Positions 21,426-32,095 are shown, counted from the first letter of the stretch. The stretch is DNA of 64,000 nt from Erinaceus europaeus (GCF_950295315.1 NC_080175.1:67430302-67494301); one strand, 5' to 3'. Notes: generated by a model not told the origin, from the letters alone. Made by a program: numbers and translations.

Positions 21426-21560
21426 ATTTTTTTTTCCTTTTGTTGAGATAAGGGTGGAGAGACAAAGTTAAAAAAAAATGGAGAGATAAAAGACACCACA
21501 ACACAGCTCCACCACTCATGAAGCTTCGTCTCTACAGATGCTCCCTTGTCACCAAGTCCC
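21426..21560 (-). mobile_element. SINE-I fragment, antisense
   Basis: Body and middle only ('ccaccactcatgaagcttcg'); head missing. Confidence 0.55.
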
Positions 21561-21875
21561 TTGTCCAAGACTCAAAGTTAAGCCCTTGTGTATGATAATT
21601 TATGGGTTCTGCCTGATGAACTAAGGGCTGTCACCCAAAGGCCTGGCCTTGTAACCTTCAGTCACCAAAATAGTGATACAGTTTAACTGGATCTTCAGAG
21701 CACAGTACCAGGTGTCCTTTGTAAAGACATCCAGAGACAAGAATGGTGTCTGGTAAATGAATATAAGTGGACATGCTAGGGATTCATCAGAAATAGAAAG
21801 TAGGTTTTAATAGAGGATCACAGCAAGTTGTCTGAAGAAAAGAGTAATGAAATAGTGGTTGTGTTATCCTATGAG
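21561..21875. other. Unassigned DNA
   Basis: No feature recognised. Confidence 0.4.
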
Positions 21876-22086
21876 CATTTTTTATTATCTTTATTTATTT
21901 GATAGAGACAGCCAGATATCAAGAAGGAAAGGGAAGATAGAGAGGAAGAGAGACAGATGACACCTGCAGCCCAGCTTCACCACTTGTGAAGCTTTCCCCC
22001 TCCAGCTGAGGACTGCCAGCTTGAACCCAGATCCTTACACATTGTAACACGTGTGCTCAACCAGGTATGCCACCACCCAGCTCCCT
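21876..22086 (-). mobile_element. SINE-I, antisense
   Basis: Complete antisense copy. Flanking 'gcattttttaatt'-like stretches on both sides suggest the target duplication. Confidence 0.85.
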
Positions 22087-22204
22087 GTGCATTTTTTAAT
22101 TAATCTTGATATTGCTCACATCTGAGGAAAACCTTCTTAAGGGCTAGAATACTTTGAAGGCTTGCATGAGTACTAGTACAAAGGGCCTAAAGAAGGTAGG
22201 TAGA

Positions 22205-22355
22205 GCAGTACGGGAGGTGGTGCAGTGGATAAAGCATCGGACTCTCAAGCATGAGGTCCTGAGTTCAATCCCTGGCAGCACATGTACCAGAGTAATGTCT
22301 GCCTCTTTCTTTCTCCTCCCATGTTTATCATTAATAAATAAATAAAACCTTTTAG
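22205..22355 (+). mobile_element. SINE-IV
   Basis: Full unit 'gtggtgcagtggataaagca' to 'attaataaataaataaaacc'; tRNA-like A- and B-boxes are both visible. Confidence 0.9.
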
Positions 22356-22392
22356 AAGAAAAGAAGAGGCTAAGTACACAGATTTGCTGGGG

Positions 22393-22592
22393 CATGGGGG
22401 TGGCGGTGGTAGCACACACAGTTTAGCACACACATCACCGTGCGCAAGGACTCCGGTTCCAGCCCCCCTCCCCACCTGCAGTGGGGGACACTTCACAAGC
22501 AGTGGAGCCCGGTTACAGGTGTCTCTCTTTCTCTCTCCCTCTCTATCTCCCCCTTCCCTCTCAATTTCTCTCTATCCTATCAAAATAAATAC
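22393..22592 (+). mobile_element. SINE-I
   Basis: Head with extra bases, B-box-like 'ggttccagccc' at 22454, middle 'ccccacctgcagtgggggac', CT body and 'tatcctatcaaaataaat' tail. Confidence 0.8.
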
Positions 22593-23314
22593 ACTTTTTG
22601 CATTAATCATTTGCTCAGACCCAGCTCCTATCTCCTGCATTGCAAACACAAAGAAACTGAGCCCAGGGCGGTCATAATTATCAAGCAATCTGAAATTTCT
22701 CGTGCATGTTATGCTAAAAATGCCAAGTATCTTGTTTATGGAAAGAAAAAGAAAAAAACACAAGGATGGAAATGCTGGACATCATGTTTATTATCACAGA
22801 GAAAATACACAATAAAAGCCTTCCACGTTGTGAAGAAAGCAAGCAGGCATCCTGGAATGGAAGGCATCCTGGGATACTTAAGGTAAAAAGCTTGCATTGG
22901 TTTTAAATGGTTGAAAGAAAAACACGATACAAAAAGCAGAAAAACATAGCTTTTATAAGCAGCTTTTGAGAAGATAAACCTGAGATTTTGTAACAGTAAC
23001 ATAAAAGCTGAAGTTATTATTTCCTAACCCTGATTATATTTTAACTGTCAGTAGAACAAAAGTAATGGAAAGAATTATATGTGTATGCATGAAGTGGCTA
23101 TAAATGATCCATTCATTATGAGACATTTCATCCCTTATCTGTATAGTCACAATTATAGCCTTGTATACCAGCATTTGAGAAAACAGGATGTTGGTTCATA
23201 AAAATTCCAGTTAAGTAAGTATTAATTTTCTAAGTCTGTCCCTTGTTTTGTCCCTTAGTCTTTCCTCCTAAACTTTTCACAGTTAAAACATTTCATAACT
23301 TACTTTTCCCCCCA
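22593..23314. other. AT-rich unassigned DNA
   Basis: No repeat or exon recognised. Confidence 0.4.
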
Positions 23315-23480
23315 TTTTATTGTGGGGTGGGTGTTAAAGGTTTGTAGTGCAGATGTTGACAGAGATGGAGCCTCTCATCTCCCTGTGTGTGACAGGTGTC
23401 CAAGGCACTATCACCCCCCCAATCAAAGTCTTTTGCCCCCATCCTGTACATTTAATAACTTTGTACTTAAAAGTGTTCAT
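23315..23480 (-). mobile_element. L1 3' UTR variant, antisense (tentative)
   Basis: 'tttattgtggggtgggtgtt' start and a following 'gtgtgacaggtgtcc' resemble the segment at 42.78-42.93 kb and loosely the L1 3' UTR type. Tentative. Confidence 0.45.
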
Positions 23481-23489
23481 TGTTTAATA

Positions 23490-24310
23490 CTTTGAGCACA
23501 CCTGCATGTTAGCTATTGGTCTCGGGCAATTACTAGTCATAGGTCCCTTGGAACATACCTAAAATGAACTCCCTAGCTTCTTCTTATATGGAGACCCCTA
23601 ATTTCATCAGCTCTATTCCTACCTTTGGGTTCCTGTTTATATCTTATCACCTTTCAGTCACCAAGTTGCAGACACTACCATGCCGCCATCTTGACCTCCC
23701 TAGGCAGACAACCTTACCAAGGTGTCCCAGAACCTCACCTCTCCAGAGCCCTACCCCGGTAGGGAAAAAGCTGGAGATATGGTCGACCTGCCAACATTTG
23801 TGTTCAGTAGAGAAACAAGTACAGAAGCCAGAACTCCCAGGTTTGGTCCAGGGGGCTGGGTAGTGGTATACTGGGTTAAGTACACATAGTAGAAAGCACA
23901 AGGACCCATGCAAGGATCCCCATTCGATCCCCCAGCTCCTCACCTGTGTGTGAGGGGGTCACTTCACAAGCAGTGAAACAGACCTGCAGGTGTCTATCTT
24001 TCTCTCTCCTTCTCTATCTTCCCTCATCTCTCAATTTCTCTCTGTCCTATCCAATAAAATGGGGAAAAAATGGCAGCCTGGAGCAGTGGATTCATAGTGC
24101 TGACACCGAGCCCCAGCGATAACCTGGAGAAAAAAAAAATAAAAGAATAATTTTTAAAGAAAGGGTTTTGGTCCATATTCCCAGAAGGATAAAGAATAAG
24201 GAAGCTTCCAATGGGGGGGATGGGAAACTGAACTCTGTTGGTAGGAACTATATGTGTGTTATCTTAAAATCTTGTTAATCATTATTAAATCACTAAAAAA
24301 AAAAATTTTA
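23490..24310 (+). mobile_element. X-element, older copy split by a SINE
   Basis: Left part 23490-23855 and right part 24162-24310 together make one X-element (left: 'ggtcgacctgccaac', 'agtacagaagccagaactcc'; right: 'gtccatattcccagaaggat'), ending in A-run. Confidence 0.8.
23862..24165 (+). mobile_element. SINE-I/II hybrid-looking SINE with module M
   Basis: Head 'gggtagtggtatactgggtt' is SINE-II-like, tail 'tcctatccaataaaat' is SINE-I-like, followed by module M. Flanks 'ggtttggtcc' / 'ggttttggtcc' are the likely target duplication in the X-element. Confidence 0.75.
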
Positions 24311-24394
24311 AATAAGTATCCACTAGTTCTTGTAGTCTTCTAATATCATCAAGTAGAAAGTTTGTGTGGAAGACTATGATATGTGCTGAAACTA

Positions 24395-24537
24395 AATAGC
24401 TTAGTGAACTGTTTGCCATGGTTGTGACCCAGGGGTAAGCCCATACCCCACCGCTATGAGGGAGGCATTAGTGCTGTGGTCTCTTTCATTCTTTCTCTGC
24501 GTCTCTGTCTCTATCTTAAAAAAAATAAGTGAAAGAT
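24395..24537 (+). mobile_element. SINE-V
   Basis: 'gccatggttgtgacccaggg' and CT-rich tail with A-run; resembles the copy at 12.55 kb. Confidence 0.55.
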
Positions 24538-24555
24538 CTGGTGTGTATTTGAGTG

Positions 24556-24556
24556 A

Positions 24557-24595
<39 letters not shown>

Positions 24596-24596
24596 G
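24556..24596. repeat. (TG)n microsatellite
   Basis: About 20 TG units, slightly imperfect at the start. Confidence 0.9.
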
Positions 24597-24609
24597 ACTT
24601 ATTTAATGC

Positions 24610-24690
24610 ATAAGTGCTACACATGCACAAATTATATGAGATTGTAAACTCCACGAGGCTAAGTGTCTGAGTCAGCCTGTTTGTTTGCTT
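24610..24690 (+). mobile_element. Possible L2 3' fragment
   Basis: 'gattgtaaactccacgaggc' resembles the L2 block that precedes 'agggcagggac...gtctgttt'. Short and weak. Confidence 0.4.
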
Positions 24691-24702
24691 CCTTATTTGA
24701 AA

Positions 24703-24866
24703 AGCAGAGCCCAGAAGAGAGAGGAGGAGAGACATCAAAGTACCATCCACACCACAGGAAGCCTCCCGCCTACAACGGTTCCCATATGGTCCAGGGCTGG
24801 AACCTGGGCCCCACACACAGTCGGGGTGCACTCAGCCTAAGAAACTGTGTGCCAGCTCCCGGTGCA
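24703..24866 (-). mobile_element. SINE-V, antisense
   Basis: 'ggctggaacctgggccccac' (24794) after a GA-rich start; matches the SINE-V arrangement. Confidence 0.55.
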
Positions 24867-24948
24867 GACACTTCAGCATGAAAAGAGAGCACACTCTTCC
24901 CTGTTAAACAAACTCACAGTCCAGGACACCACAGTCTGTGGAGCTTTT

Positions 24949-25318
24949 TTTTTTTTTTTTTTCTTTTTTTTTTTTTTTCCTCCTCCAGGGTTATTGCTGG
25001 GCTCGGTGCCTGCACCATGAATCCACCGCTCCTGGAGGCCATTTTTCCCCCCCTTTTGTTGCCCTTGTTGTAGCTTCGTTGTGGTTATTATTATTGCCCT
25101 TGTTGACGCAATTCGTTGTTGGATAGGACAGAGAGAAATGGAGAGAGGAGGGGAAGACAGAGAAGGGGAGAGAAAGATAGACACCTGCAGACCTGCTTCA
25201 CCGCCTGTGAAGCGACTCCCCTGCAGGTGGGGAGCCGGGGGCTCGAACCGGGATTCTTACGCCGGTCCCTGCGCTTTGCGCCACATGCGCTTAACCCACT
25301 GCGCCACCGCCCGACCCC
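24949..25318 (-). mobile_element. SINE-II with module M, antisense, intact
   Basis: A 370-bp copy with perfect target duplication tctgtggagctttt (24935-24948, 25319-25332). Order on the minus strand: head with 'gcggtggcgcagtgggtta', B-box 'ggttcgagccccc', body, CAA-rich part, module M and A-tail. Few differences from the family pattern, so probably young. Confidence 0.92.
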
Positions 25319-25435
25319 TCTGTGGAGCTTTTCACGTGGACGAGCTGGGCCTTGAAATTAAACCTCTTCTTTTTCTAGCGTTTGCCCTTCTTCCGTAGCC
25401 AGTTAACAGCGTCAGATTGAGCTAATATTGACTCT

Positions 25436-25672
25436 CTTTTTTTTTTTCCTTGCCACCAGAGTTATTTGTTGAGGCTCAGTATCTCCATGTGTTTTTTTTT
25501 TTTTTCTTTTCATTTTTGATAGAGTAATTGAGAGGGAAGGGGAAGAAGAAAAGCATCTGCAGCCCTGTTTCACTGCTGAAGCTTCCCCCCTATAGGTGAA
25601 ACTGGCCTTGTGCCTAGCTTCCTATGCATGGTAACATGTGTGCTCTACTGGGTATGCCACCCCTCAGCCCCT
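25436..25672 (-). mobile_element. SINE-I with module M, antisense
   Basis: Module M remnant (25450-25495), T-run, SINE-I body and decayed head 'actgggtatgccacccctca'. Confidence 0.7.
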
Positions 25673-26078
25673 CCAACATCAACATCTTCAGCTGACCACA
25701 GTCAATGTCCTGGCATGTGAAATATCTGCTCTCTGCTGTTCTATAGTTTTCCTATTAAGATGGGGAGAAAGGGACTCTTCATAGTACACGTATCTGCTTC
25801 CTCACCCTTCACATCAGCTTATACATTTTAAATAAATGTCTACTGACAACTTGTCTTTGTTCTTCATGTCCTTTTGCCTAGTTTTCTATTTATTTGCACA
25901 TCATTTATAATTACCTTGCAGTACTGTGACCATGCATGCTTTGTTACTGCTGAAATTTTTCTTCAAAATTGTTACATTCTCAGTTAGTTTTCTGGTATTT
26001 TGCTCACGATGTTTTTTTTTTTTTTCATTTTACAAACAAGAAATATACCTACCTGTGTACATAGAATATATATACTAG
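25673..26078. other. AT-rich unassigned DNA
   Basis: No feature recognised. Confidence 0.4.
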
Positions 26079-26360
26079 GGAGTCGGGTGCAGCAGGTTAA
26101 GCGCACGTGGCAAGGACTAAGTGCAAAGACTGGCGTAAAAACCCTAGTTCGAGCCCCCGGCTCCCCACCTGCAGGGGAGTCGCTTCACAAGCAGTGAAGC
26201 AGGTCAGCAGGTGTCTGTCTCTCGCCCTCTCTGTCTTCCCCTCCTCTCAGCATTTCTCTCTGTCCTATCCAACAATGACAACATCAATAACAACAATAAT
26301 AACTACAACAATAAAACAACAAAGGCAACAAAAGGGAATAAATAAATATTTTTTTAAAGA
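26079..26360 (+). mobile_element. SINE-II
   Basis: Starts 'gggagtcgggtgcagcaggt', ends with 'ggcaacaaaagggaataaat'. Flanks 'aatatatactag' / 'aatatatattag' form a near-perfect duplication. Confidence 0.88.
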
Positions 26361-26371
26361 AATATATATTA

Positions 26372-26895
26372 GAGGGGCTGTTGATGACTCGCCTGGCTGA
26401 ATGCACATGCTCCAATGCACAAGGACACAGGTTTAAGTGCCTGGTCCCTACCACAGGAGGGAAGCTTCATGAGCAGTGAAGCAGTGCTGCAGGTGTCTCT
26501 CTCTCTCTCTCTTCCCTCCATTTCCTCCTTCCTTCTCAATTTCTTTTTTTTTTTTTTTTATTTTTGCCTCCAGGGTTATTGCTGGGGCTTGGTGCCTGCA
26601 CCACGAATCCACTGCTCCTGGAAGCCACTTTTCCCCCTTTTATTGCCCTTGTTGTTTTATTGTTGTTGTGGTTATTATTATTGTCATTGTTGTTGGATAG
26701 GACTGAGAGAAATAGAGAGAGAAGGGGAAGACAGGGGGAGAGAAAGAGAGACACCTGCAGACCTGCTTCACCACTTGTGAAGTGACTCCCCTGCAAGTGG
26801 GGAGCCAGGGCTCGAACCAGGATCCACTCCGTTACTGCCCAACTCCCCCTTGTCAATTTCTCCCTGACTTTACCCCAAAGTAAATAAATAAACTT
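26372..26895 (+). mobile_element. SINE-I hosting a nested SINE-II
   Basis: Head 'ctgttgatgactcgcctggc', middle and CT-rich body (26372-26543) continue after the nested copy as 'tcaatttctccctgac' with a tail near 26880. Confidence 0.75.
26545..26847 (-). mobile_element. SINE-II with module M, antisense, nested
   Basis: Inserted into the SINE-I at 'ttctcaatttc' (repeated as 'tgtcaatttct'). The head has lost about 40 bases next to 26830. Confidence 0.8.
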
Positions 26896-27019
26896 TTGAA
26901 GCTTTTAAAAAAGCAATATATCTTGGGATTTTTCATCTCCATCAAGAATGTTCCCCACATCTCTAGAGAAAGAGATGTCTTATATGCCTTGCCTTTCTTT
27001 CTGCAATTTATTTAATGTT

Positions 27020-27305
27020 TTAAGTTGAAATGTTTCACAATAGTCTTACTGAGGTAGAATGCATGGACCATAAAACATTCCAATGTAAATGCTTTTAGTA
27101 AGTGTATGTGATCACCCATTTGTGGCCACAAAACTTATTTTTAGAACATCCCCATCACTCGAAAACATTTCTACATGGTGGTGTAGCCTATGCCCTCTCC
27201 CCTCGGGGCCCTGGCAGCCACTGCTCTCTGTAACCATAACTCTGCATCTGCTGAGCAGCCGCTGTAAATGGGATATTAGAGTGAGTGGCCCTCTCTTCCC
27301 AGCTT
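27020..27305 (-). mobile_element. Ancient L1 3' UTR, antisense
   Basis: 'ttagaacatccccatcactc' (27141), 'ggccctggcagccactgctc' (27206) and the following blocks match the antisense 3' end of old L1M elements. Confidence 0.65.
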
Positions 27306-27344
27306 CACTCTCTCAACTTCCTGTGTTTACAGTCGCCTTGATTG

Positions 27345-27492
27345 ACTGGTGCCACCTTAACAAATAGCACCAACCCACTGACCCTGAGTAGTTTGAAGCA
27401 ACAGAAGTGTCTTTGCTCACAGCTCCAAAGGTCAGAGTTCAGGTGACCAAAGGCTACCTTGCCAGGGGAGAGGGGTCCTGGTGACAGGTTAT
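27345..27492 (-). mobile_element. MLT1-like LTR fragment, antisense
   Basis: 'gccaccttaacaaatagcac', 'agcaacagaagtgtctttgc' and 'ccaaaggtcagagttcaggt' follow the pattern of the antisense 3' end of MaLR LTRs. Confidence 0.5.
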
Positions 27493-27506
27493 TGGAGAAA
27501 CTCTTT

Positions 27507-27774
27507 TATTTTATCTTATTTTATTTATTCCCTTTTGTTGCCCTTGTTGTTTTATTGCGGTAGTTATTGTTGTTATTGATGTCGTTGTTGTTGGATAGGA
27601 CAGAGAGAAATGAAGAGAGGAGGGAAAGACAGAGATGGGGAGAGAAAGATATACACCTGCAGACCTGCTTCACTGCTTGTGAAGCGACTCCCCTGCAGGT
27701 GGGGAGCCGGGGGCTCGAACCGGGATCCTTACGCTGGTCCTTACGCTTTGTGCCACTTGCGTTTAACCCGACTA
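27507..27774 (-). mobile_element. SINE-II, antisense
   Basis: Flanks 'gagaaactctttta' / 'gagaaattctttta' mark the target duplication. The head is slightly shortened. Confidence 0.85.
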
Positions 27775-27789
27775 CCGAGAAATTCTTTT

Positions 27790-28345
27790 AAATTTCTCTA
27801 TTGGGGGATTAATGTTTTGTAGCCAACAGTAAATACAATAGTCTGTACATGCATAACATTTCCCAGTTTTCCACATAACAATACAACCCCCACTAGGTCC
27901 TCTGCCATCGTATTCCAGGACCTGAACCCTCCCCCTACCTACCCCCAGAGACTTTAACTTTGGTGCAATATTACCAACTCTAGTCCAAGTTCTGCCTAGT
28001 GTTTTCTGATCTTGTTTTTCAACTTCTGCCTATGAGTGAGATCATTTCATATTCATCCTTTGTTTCTGACTCATCTCACTTAACATGATTTCTTCAAGTT
28101 CCATCCAAGTTGGGCGGAAAACAGTGAAATCACCATTTTTAATAGCTGAGTAGTATTCCATTGTGTAAATATACCACAGCTTTCTCAGCCACTCACCTGT
28201 TGTTGGACACCTGGGTTGCTTCCAGGCTTCAGCTATCAAATATTGTGCTGCTATGAACATAGGTATACAGAACTCTTTTTGGATGGGTGTGTGTGGTTCC
28301 TTAGGATATATCCCCAGGAGAGGAATTGCAGGGTCATAGGGTTAG
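27790..28345 (-). mobile_element. L1 3' UTR and ORF2 C-terminal end, antisense
   Basis: Longest copy here of the lineage L1 3' end: 3' UTR 'attgggggattaatgttttg' (27801), then ORF2-end blocks 'tagctgagtagtattccatt' (28143) and 'atatccccaggagaggaatt' (28308). A 72-codon minus-strand frame (28042-28260) is the familiar alternative frame of the L1 3' region, not a host gene. Confidence 0.85.
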
Positions 28346-28479
28346 GTCCACTTGTAAGATTAAAAAAAAAAAAATTAAAGAAAAGAAAAGACAAGCAAGA
28401 GTTTCCTGCAACAAAGGAACTAACCTTTGGAGCCAGTGCTTCTGCTTGGGGTGCAGGTGTCTAAGCCTTCGCCCCAATC

Positions 28480-28696
28480 TGGTGGGGTCAGAGGGTGATA
28501 CACCTATTAAGAGCACATGTTACCACATGCAAGGACCCAGGTTCTAGCCCCTGATCTCCATCTGCTGGGGGAAACCTTCACAAGTGGTGAAGCAGGGTTA
28601 CAGGTATCTCTCTGTCTCTCTCCTTCTCTATCTCCACCTCCCCTCTCAATTTCTCTCTGTCTGTAGCCAATAATATATATATATAAATTAAAAAAA
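28480..28696 (+). mobile_element. SINE-I
   Basis: Head, middle 'ctccatctgctgggggaaac', CT body and '(TA)n' tail. Confidence 0.82.
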
Positions 28697-29194
28697 GAAA
28701 ATTTAGTACAATTGAAACTACCTGTAAGTAACCTCTCTACCAAAACCAAACAAGCATTTTTTTAAGAAAGTAAATTAAAAAGCTAGCACTAAAATTCACA
28801 TTTGTTATCCAAATAAAATTTACCAGCCATACAAGGAAATAGGAAAATGTGACCCACAATCAGGCAAAAACTAAAAGAAACTGATCCAGAAATAATAGCG
28901 ATAATGGAATTAACAGTCATATGCTAAAATAGCTATGATAAATATGCAATGAGTGTTAAAAAAAAAAAAGGCAACATAAAGACAAAGAAGTAAGAAAACA
29001 AAGATATGGGTAGTCTCGGAATTTCCAGGAATGAAAAAATATGATATTTTAAATAAAAAGTACACTGGGCAGAACTAACAACATATTAGCTAATGCAGAA
29101 AAAAAAGATTAGTGACCTTTATGTCAGTAACAGAAATGGCACAACATGAAGCACAGAAAGGAAAAAATATATATAACTGGGAAGAACAATACAG

Positions 29195-29322
29195 TCTTCA
29201 GCCAGAAAGTCTGCTGCTTATAGGTAAAGCATGTGCCTTGCCATGCACAGCCCAGGTTCAAGGGGTTCAAGACCAGACACTGTAGGAAAAGTGCTATGGC
29301 ACCAGAGGAAGCTTAGGTATAA

Positions 29323-29362
<40 letters not shown>

Positions 29363-29400
29363 CCCTCTCTCTTTCTCTCTTACTCATCTGCCTATCTATC
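29195..29400 (+). mobile_element. SINE-VI with (TC)n
   Basis: 'aggtaaagcatgtgccttgc' head, decayed B-box 'ggttcaagg', then (TC)n at 29325-29358. Confidence 0.55.
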
Positions 29401-29404
29401 TTTC

Positions 29405-29520
29405 TATTTCTTTTTTTATAATTTTTATATTTATTTATTTTCCCTTGTTGCCCTTGTTTTTTTCATTGTTGTTGTAGTTATTATGTTGTTGTTATTGATG
29501 TTGTTGTTGTTAGATAAGCT
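29405..29520 (-). mobile_element. SINE-II 3'-end fragment, antisense
   Basis: Only the tail side is present ('ttcccttgttgcccttgttt' onward); it stops at 'gttgttagataag', where the body would begin. Confidence 0.65.
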
Positions 29521-29547
29521 TTTTTGAAAATTGACCATAACTGTGAT

Positions 29548-29697
29548 CTGGGAGGTGGCACAGTGTATAATGCATCAGACTCTCAAGCATGAGGTCCTGA
29601 GTTCAATCCCCAGCACGTGTACCAGAGTGATGTCTGGCTCTTTCTCTCTCCTCCTATGTTTCGCATTAGTAAATAAATAAAATCTTTAAAGAAAGAA
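29548..29697 (+). mobile_element. SINE-IV
   Basis: Full unit from 'gggaggtggcacagtgtata' to 'taaataaataaaatctttaa'. Confidence 0.88.
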
Positions 29698-29782
29698 AAC
29701 TGCCAAAACTATAAAGAGTCCAATGTTCCTAAACAAGGTGAATGTTCTTAAATGCACCAAGATACAACAGAATTGAGAACAG

Positions 29783-29840
29783 CTCTCTCTTCCACTTTAC
29801 TTCTCTATCTCTCGCCCTCTATAAAATAAAAAATTAAAAA
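29783..29840 (+). mobile_element. Tiny SINE tail insertion
   Basis: A ~55-bp CT-rich plus A-rich block bounded by 'tgagaacag' repeats (29774-29782 and about 29841-29849) inside the L1M: a severely 5'-truncated SINE-I/VI tail. Confidence 0.6.
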
Positions 29841-30052
29841 ATGAGAACAGATTTTTAGCTAGAAAATTTATAAGTTATAGCCAAAATGACTATTTTTAAA
29901 GTCCTGAAAGAATCAAAAGTCAACTAAAAATTCAATACCCAGCATTAATACCATTTGAAAGTAAAGATTATAGACATCTGGCAGATGGAAGTTCAGTTAT
30001 ATTATTGCCAGGAGACCTAAACTATACTACATGTAAAAAGAAGCTATTGGGG

Positions 30053-30361
30053 GGAGTCGGGCGGTAGCGCAGCGGGTTAAGCGCACATGGCCCAAAGCAC
30101 AAGGACCGGCATAAGGATCCCGGTTTGAGCTCCTGGCTCCCCACCTGCAAGGGAGTTGTTTCACCACCTGTGAAGCTGACACCTGAGGTATGCAGGTGTC
30201 TGTCTTTCTCTCCCCCTTTCTGTCTTCCCCTCCTCTCTCCATTTCTCTCTGTCCTATCCAACAACAACAGCATTAATAATAACTACAACAATAAAACAAC
30301 AAGGGCAATGAAAGGGAATAAGTAAATAAATAAATTAAAAAAAAAAAAAGAAAAAGAAAAA
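30053..30361 (+). mobile_element. SINE-II
   Basis: Full copy starting 'gagtcgggcggtagcgcagc', with a 15-bp internal insertion near 30170-30190 and A-rich tail. Shares its target site with the next SINE. Confidence 0.88.
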
Positions 30362-30371
30362 AGAAGTTATT

Positions 30372-30770
30372 GGGGCCAGGCGGTGGCACACCGGGTTAAG
30401 CGCACATAGTACAAAGCACAAAGACCCAAGCAAGGATCTTAGTTGAAGTCCTCAGTTCCCCACCTGCAGGGGGGTGAAGCAGGTCTATAGGTCTCTTTCT
30501 CCCTCTCTAACTCCCTTTCCCCTCTCAATTTCTGTATGTCCTATCCAATAAAAAAAAAAATGAAAAAAAAGATCACCGGGAGCAGTGGATTTGTAGTGCA
30601 GGTATGAAGAAGAAGAAGAAGAAAAAGAAGAAGAAGGAGGAGGAGGAGGAGGAGGAGGAGGAGGAGGAGGAGGAGAAAGAGAAGAAGGAGGAGGAGGAGG
30701 AGGAGGAAGAGGAGAAGAAGAAGAAAAGGAAGAGGAAGAGGAAGAGGAAGAAGAAGAAGAAGAAGAAGAA
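30372..30770 (+). mobile_element. SINE-I with module M and purine expansion
   Basis: Head 'gggccaggcggtggcacacc', body, tail, start of module M ('gggagcagtggatttgtagt' at 30579), then a long GAA/GGA tract before the target duplication 'gaagttatt' (30768). Confidence 0.8.
30605..30767. repeat. (GAA)n/(GGA)n polypurine tract
   Basis: About 160 bases of pure purine on the plus strand, GAA- and GGA-rich, probably grown from the tail of a SINE. Such tracts can form triplex DNA. Confidence 0.92.
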
Positions 30771-30931
30771 GTTATTTAACTAAAGGGAATGTTATGACAG
30801 ACATCTGAATTCACATAAAGAAATAAAAGACAATGGAACCTGCAAGTATATAGATAATAAAAAGAATATTTTCTCTCAATTTAATTTCCTTTAAATGACA
30901 ATTTGAAATTTAAAGAAAAATGATCCTGTCT

Positions 30932-31047
30932 ATCTTCTCTCTCTTCTCTCCCTCTCTCCTTCCTCCTTCTCTCTCTCTCTCCTTCTTCTCTCTCTCTCTC
31001 AGAAAAAAATAGACATGCCATTACTATTACTTCATTCAAAATGAATA
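30932..31047 (+). mobile_element. 5'-truncated SINE tail with perfect 20-bp target duplication
   Basis: aaagaaaaatgatcctgtct occurs at 30912-30931 and 31048-31067, enclosing 116 bp of CT-rich then A-rich DNA. The family of the insert is unclear. Confidence 0.7.
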
Positions 31048-31151
31048 AAAGAAAAATGATCCTGTCTTTCTAAGAATGTGCTTACAACACATGTAAAAGT
31101 AAAAATATGATAACTACAGCATAACAGAAGTATAATGCTAAAAAAAAAAAA

Positions 31152-31368
31152 GTATAATGCTTGAGGTTGAGGACACATGCACAAGGACCCAGGTTCAAGT
31201 CCCCTGTGGTGGGGGAAGCTTCACAAGGGCTGAAGCAAGTACTACAGGTATCTGTCTTTCTCTCTTCCTCTCTATACCCCCACAATTTCTCTGTGTCCTA
31301 TCAAATAATAAAAACAGAAATAATGGAGAGAAGGAAGAAAGGAAAGAAGGAAGGAAGGAAGGAAGGAA

Positions 31369-31413
<45 letters not shown>

Positions 31414-31502
31414 GAAAAATTGGCCTCCAGGAGTAGTGGATTTGTAGTGTTGGTACTGATTCACAGCAATAGCCCTACTGGCAAAGACAAAAAAAAAATT
31501 TA
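31152..31502 (+). mobile_element. SINE-I with module M and internal (AAGG)n/(AAAG)n
   Basis: Head shortened, B-box 'ggttcaagtcccc', body, tail, then a tetranucleotide array (31330-31415) lying between the SINE-I tail and module M (31420-31485). 'agtataatgct' is repeated at 31131 and 31152. Confidence 0.75.
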
Positions 31503-31566
31503 TTACTATGATAAGCAAAAGATGCATATTAGAAATCCTTTTAAAAAGGGGGGGGGAAGAAATATA

Positions 31567-31678
31567 GAGTGGAGAAGATAGCTTAATGGTTATGCAAAGA
31601 GATTCTCATGCCAGAGACTCTAAAGTTTCAGGCTCAGTCTCCTAAAGCACCATCAATTAGAGCTGAGCAGTGCTCTGA
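31567..31678 (+). mobile_element. SINE-III
   Basis: 'gatagcttaatggttatgca' to 'gagctgagcagtgctctg'. An X-element fragment abuts it. Confidence 0.8.
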
Positions 31679-32095
31679 ACCCCACCCTACTAGGGAAAAA
31701 GACCTGTCAAACCCCATGTTCAGCGGGGAAGCAATTACAGAAATTAGACCTTCAACCTTCTGCATCCCACAATGACCTTGGGTCCATACTCCCAGAGGGT
31801 TAAAGAATAGGAAAGCTATCAGGGGAGAGGATGGGATACGGAGATCTGGTGGTGGAAATTATGTGTAGTTGTACCCCTCTTATCCTATAGTTTTGTCAGT
31901 GTTTCCTTTTTTTAAAAGAATTTATTTATTTATTCATGAGAAAGATAGGAGGAGAGAAAGAACCAGCAATCACTCTGTTACATGTGTGCTGGGGATCGAA
32001 CTCGGGACCTCATTATTGAGGCTCTAGTGCCTTAGCCACTGTGCCACCTCCTGGACCACAATGTTTCCCTTTTATAAATAATAATAAAAAAATTT
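31679..32095 (+). mobile_element. X-element, 5'-truncated, split by a SINE-IV
   Basis: Begins at 'ccccaccctactagggaaaa', keeps 'ggggaagcaattacagaaat' and the G-rich run, then continues after the nested SINE to an A-tail. Confidence 0.8.
31914..32056 (-). mobile_element. SINE-IV nested in the X-element, antisense
   Basis: 'ggggatcgaactcgggacct' (31991) and 'cactgtgccacctcctggac'. Flanks 'cagtgtttcctttt' / 'acaatgtttccctttt' mark the insertion. Confidence 0.85.

Noticed and set aside
28042..28260. 72-codon minus-strand frame with a 'WYIYTMEYYSAIKNGDF' stretch
   Set aside because: This is the well-known alternative frame of the L1 ORF2-end region, not a cellular gene.
30605..30767. Regular short repeats that might suggest an array such as CRISPR
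   Set aside because: Simple triplet DNA without spacers; the genome is mammalian.
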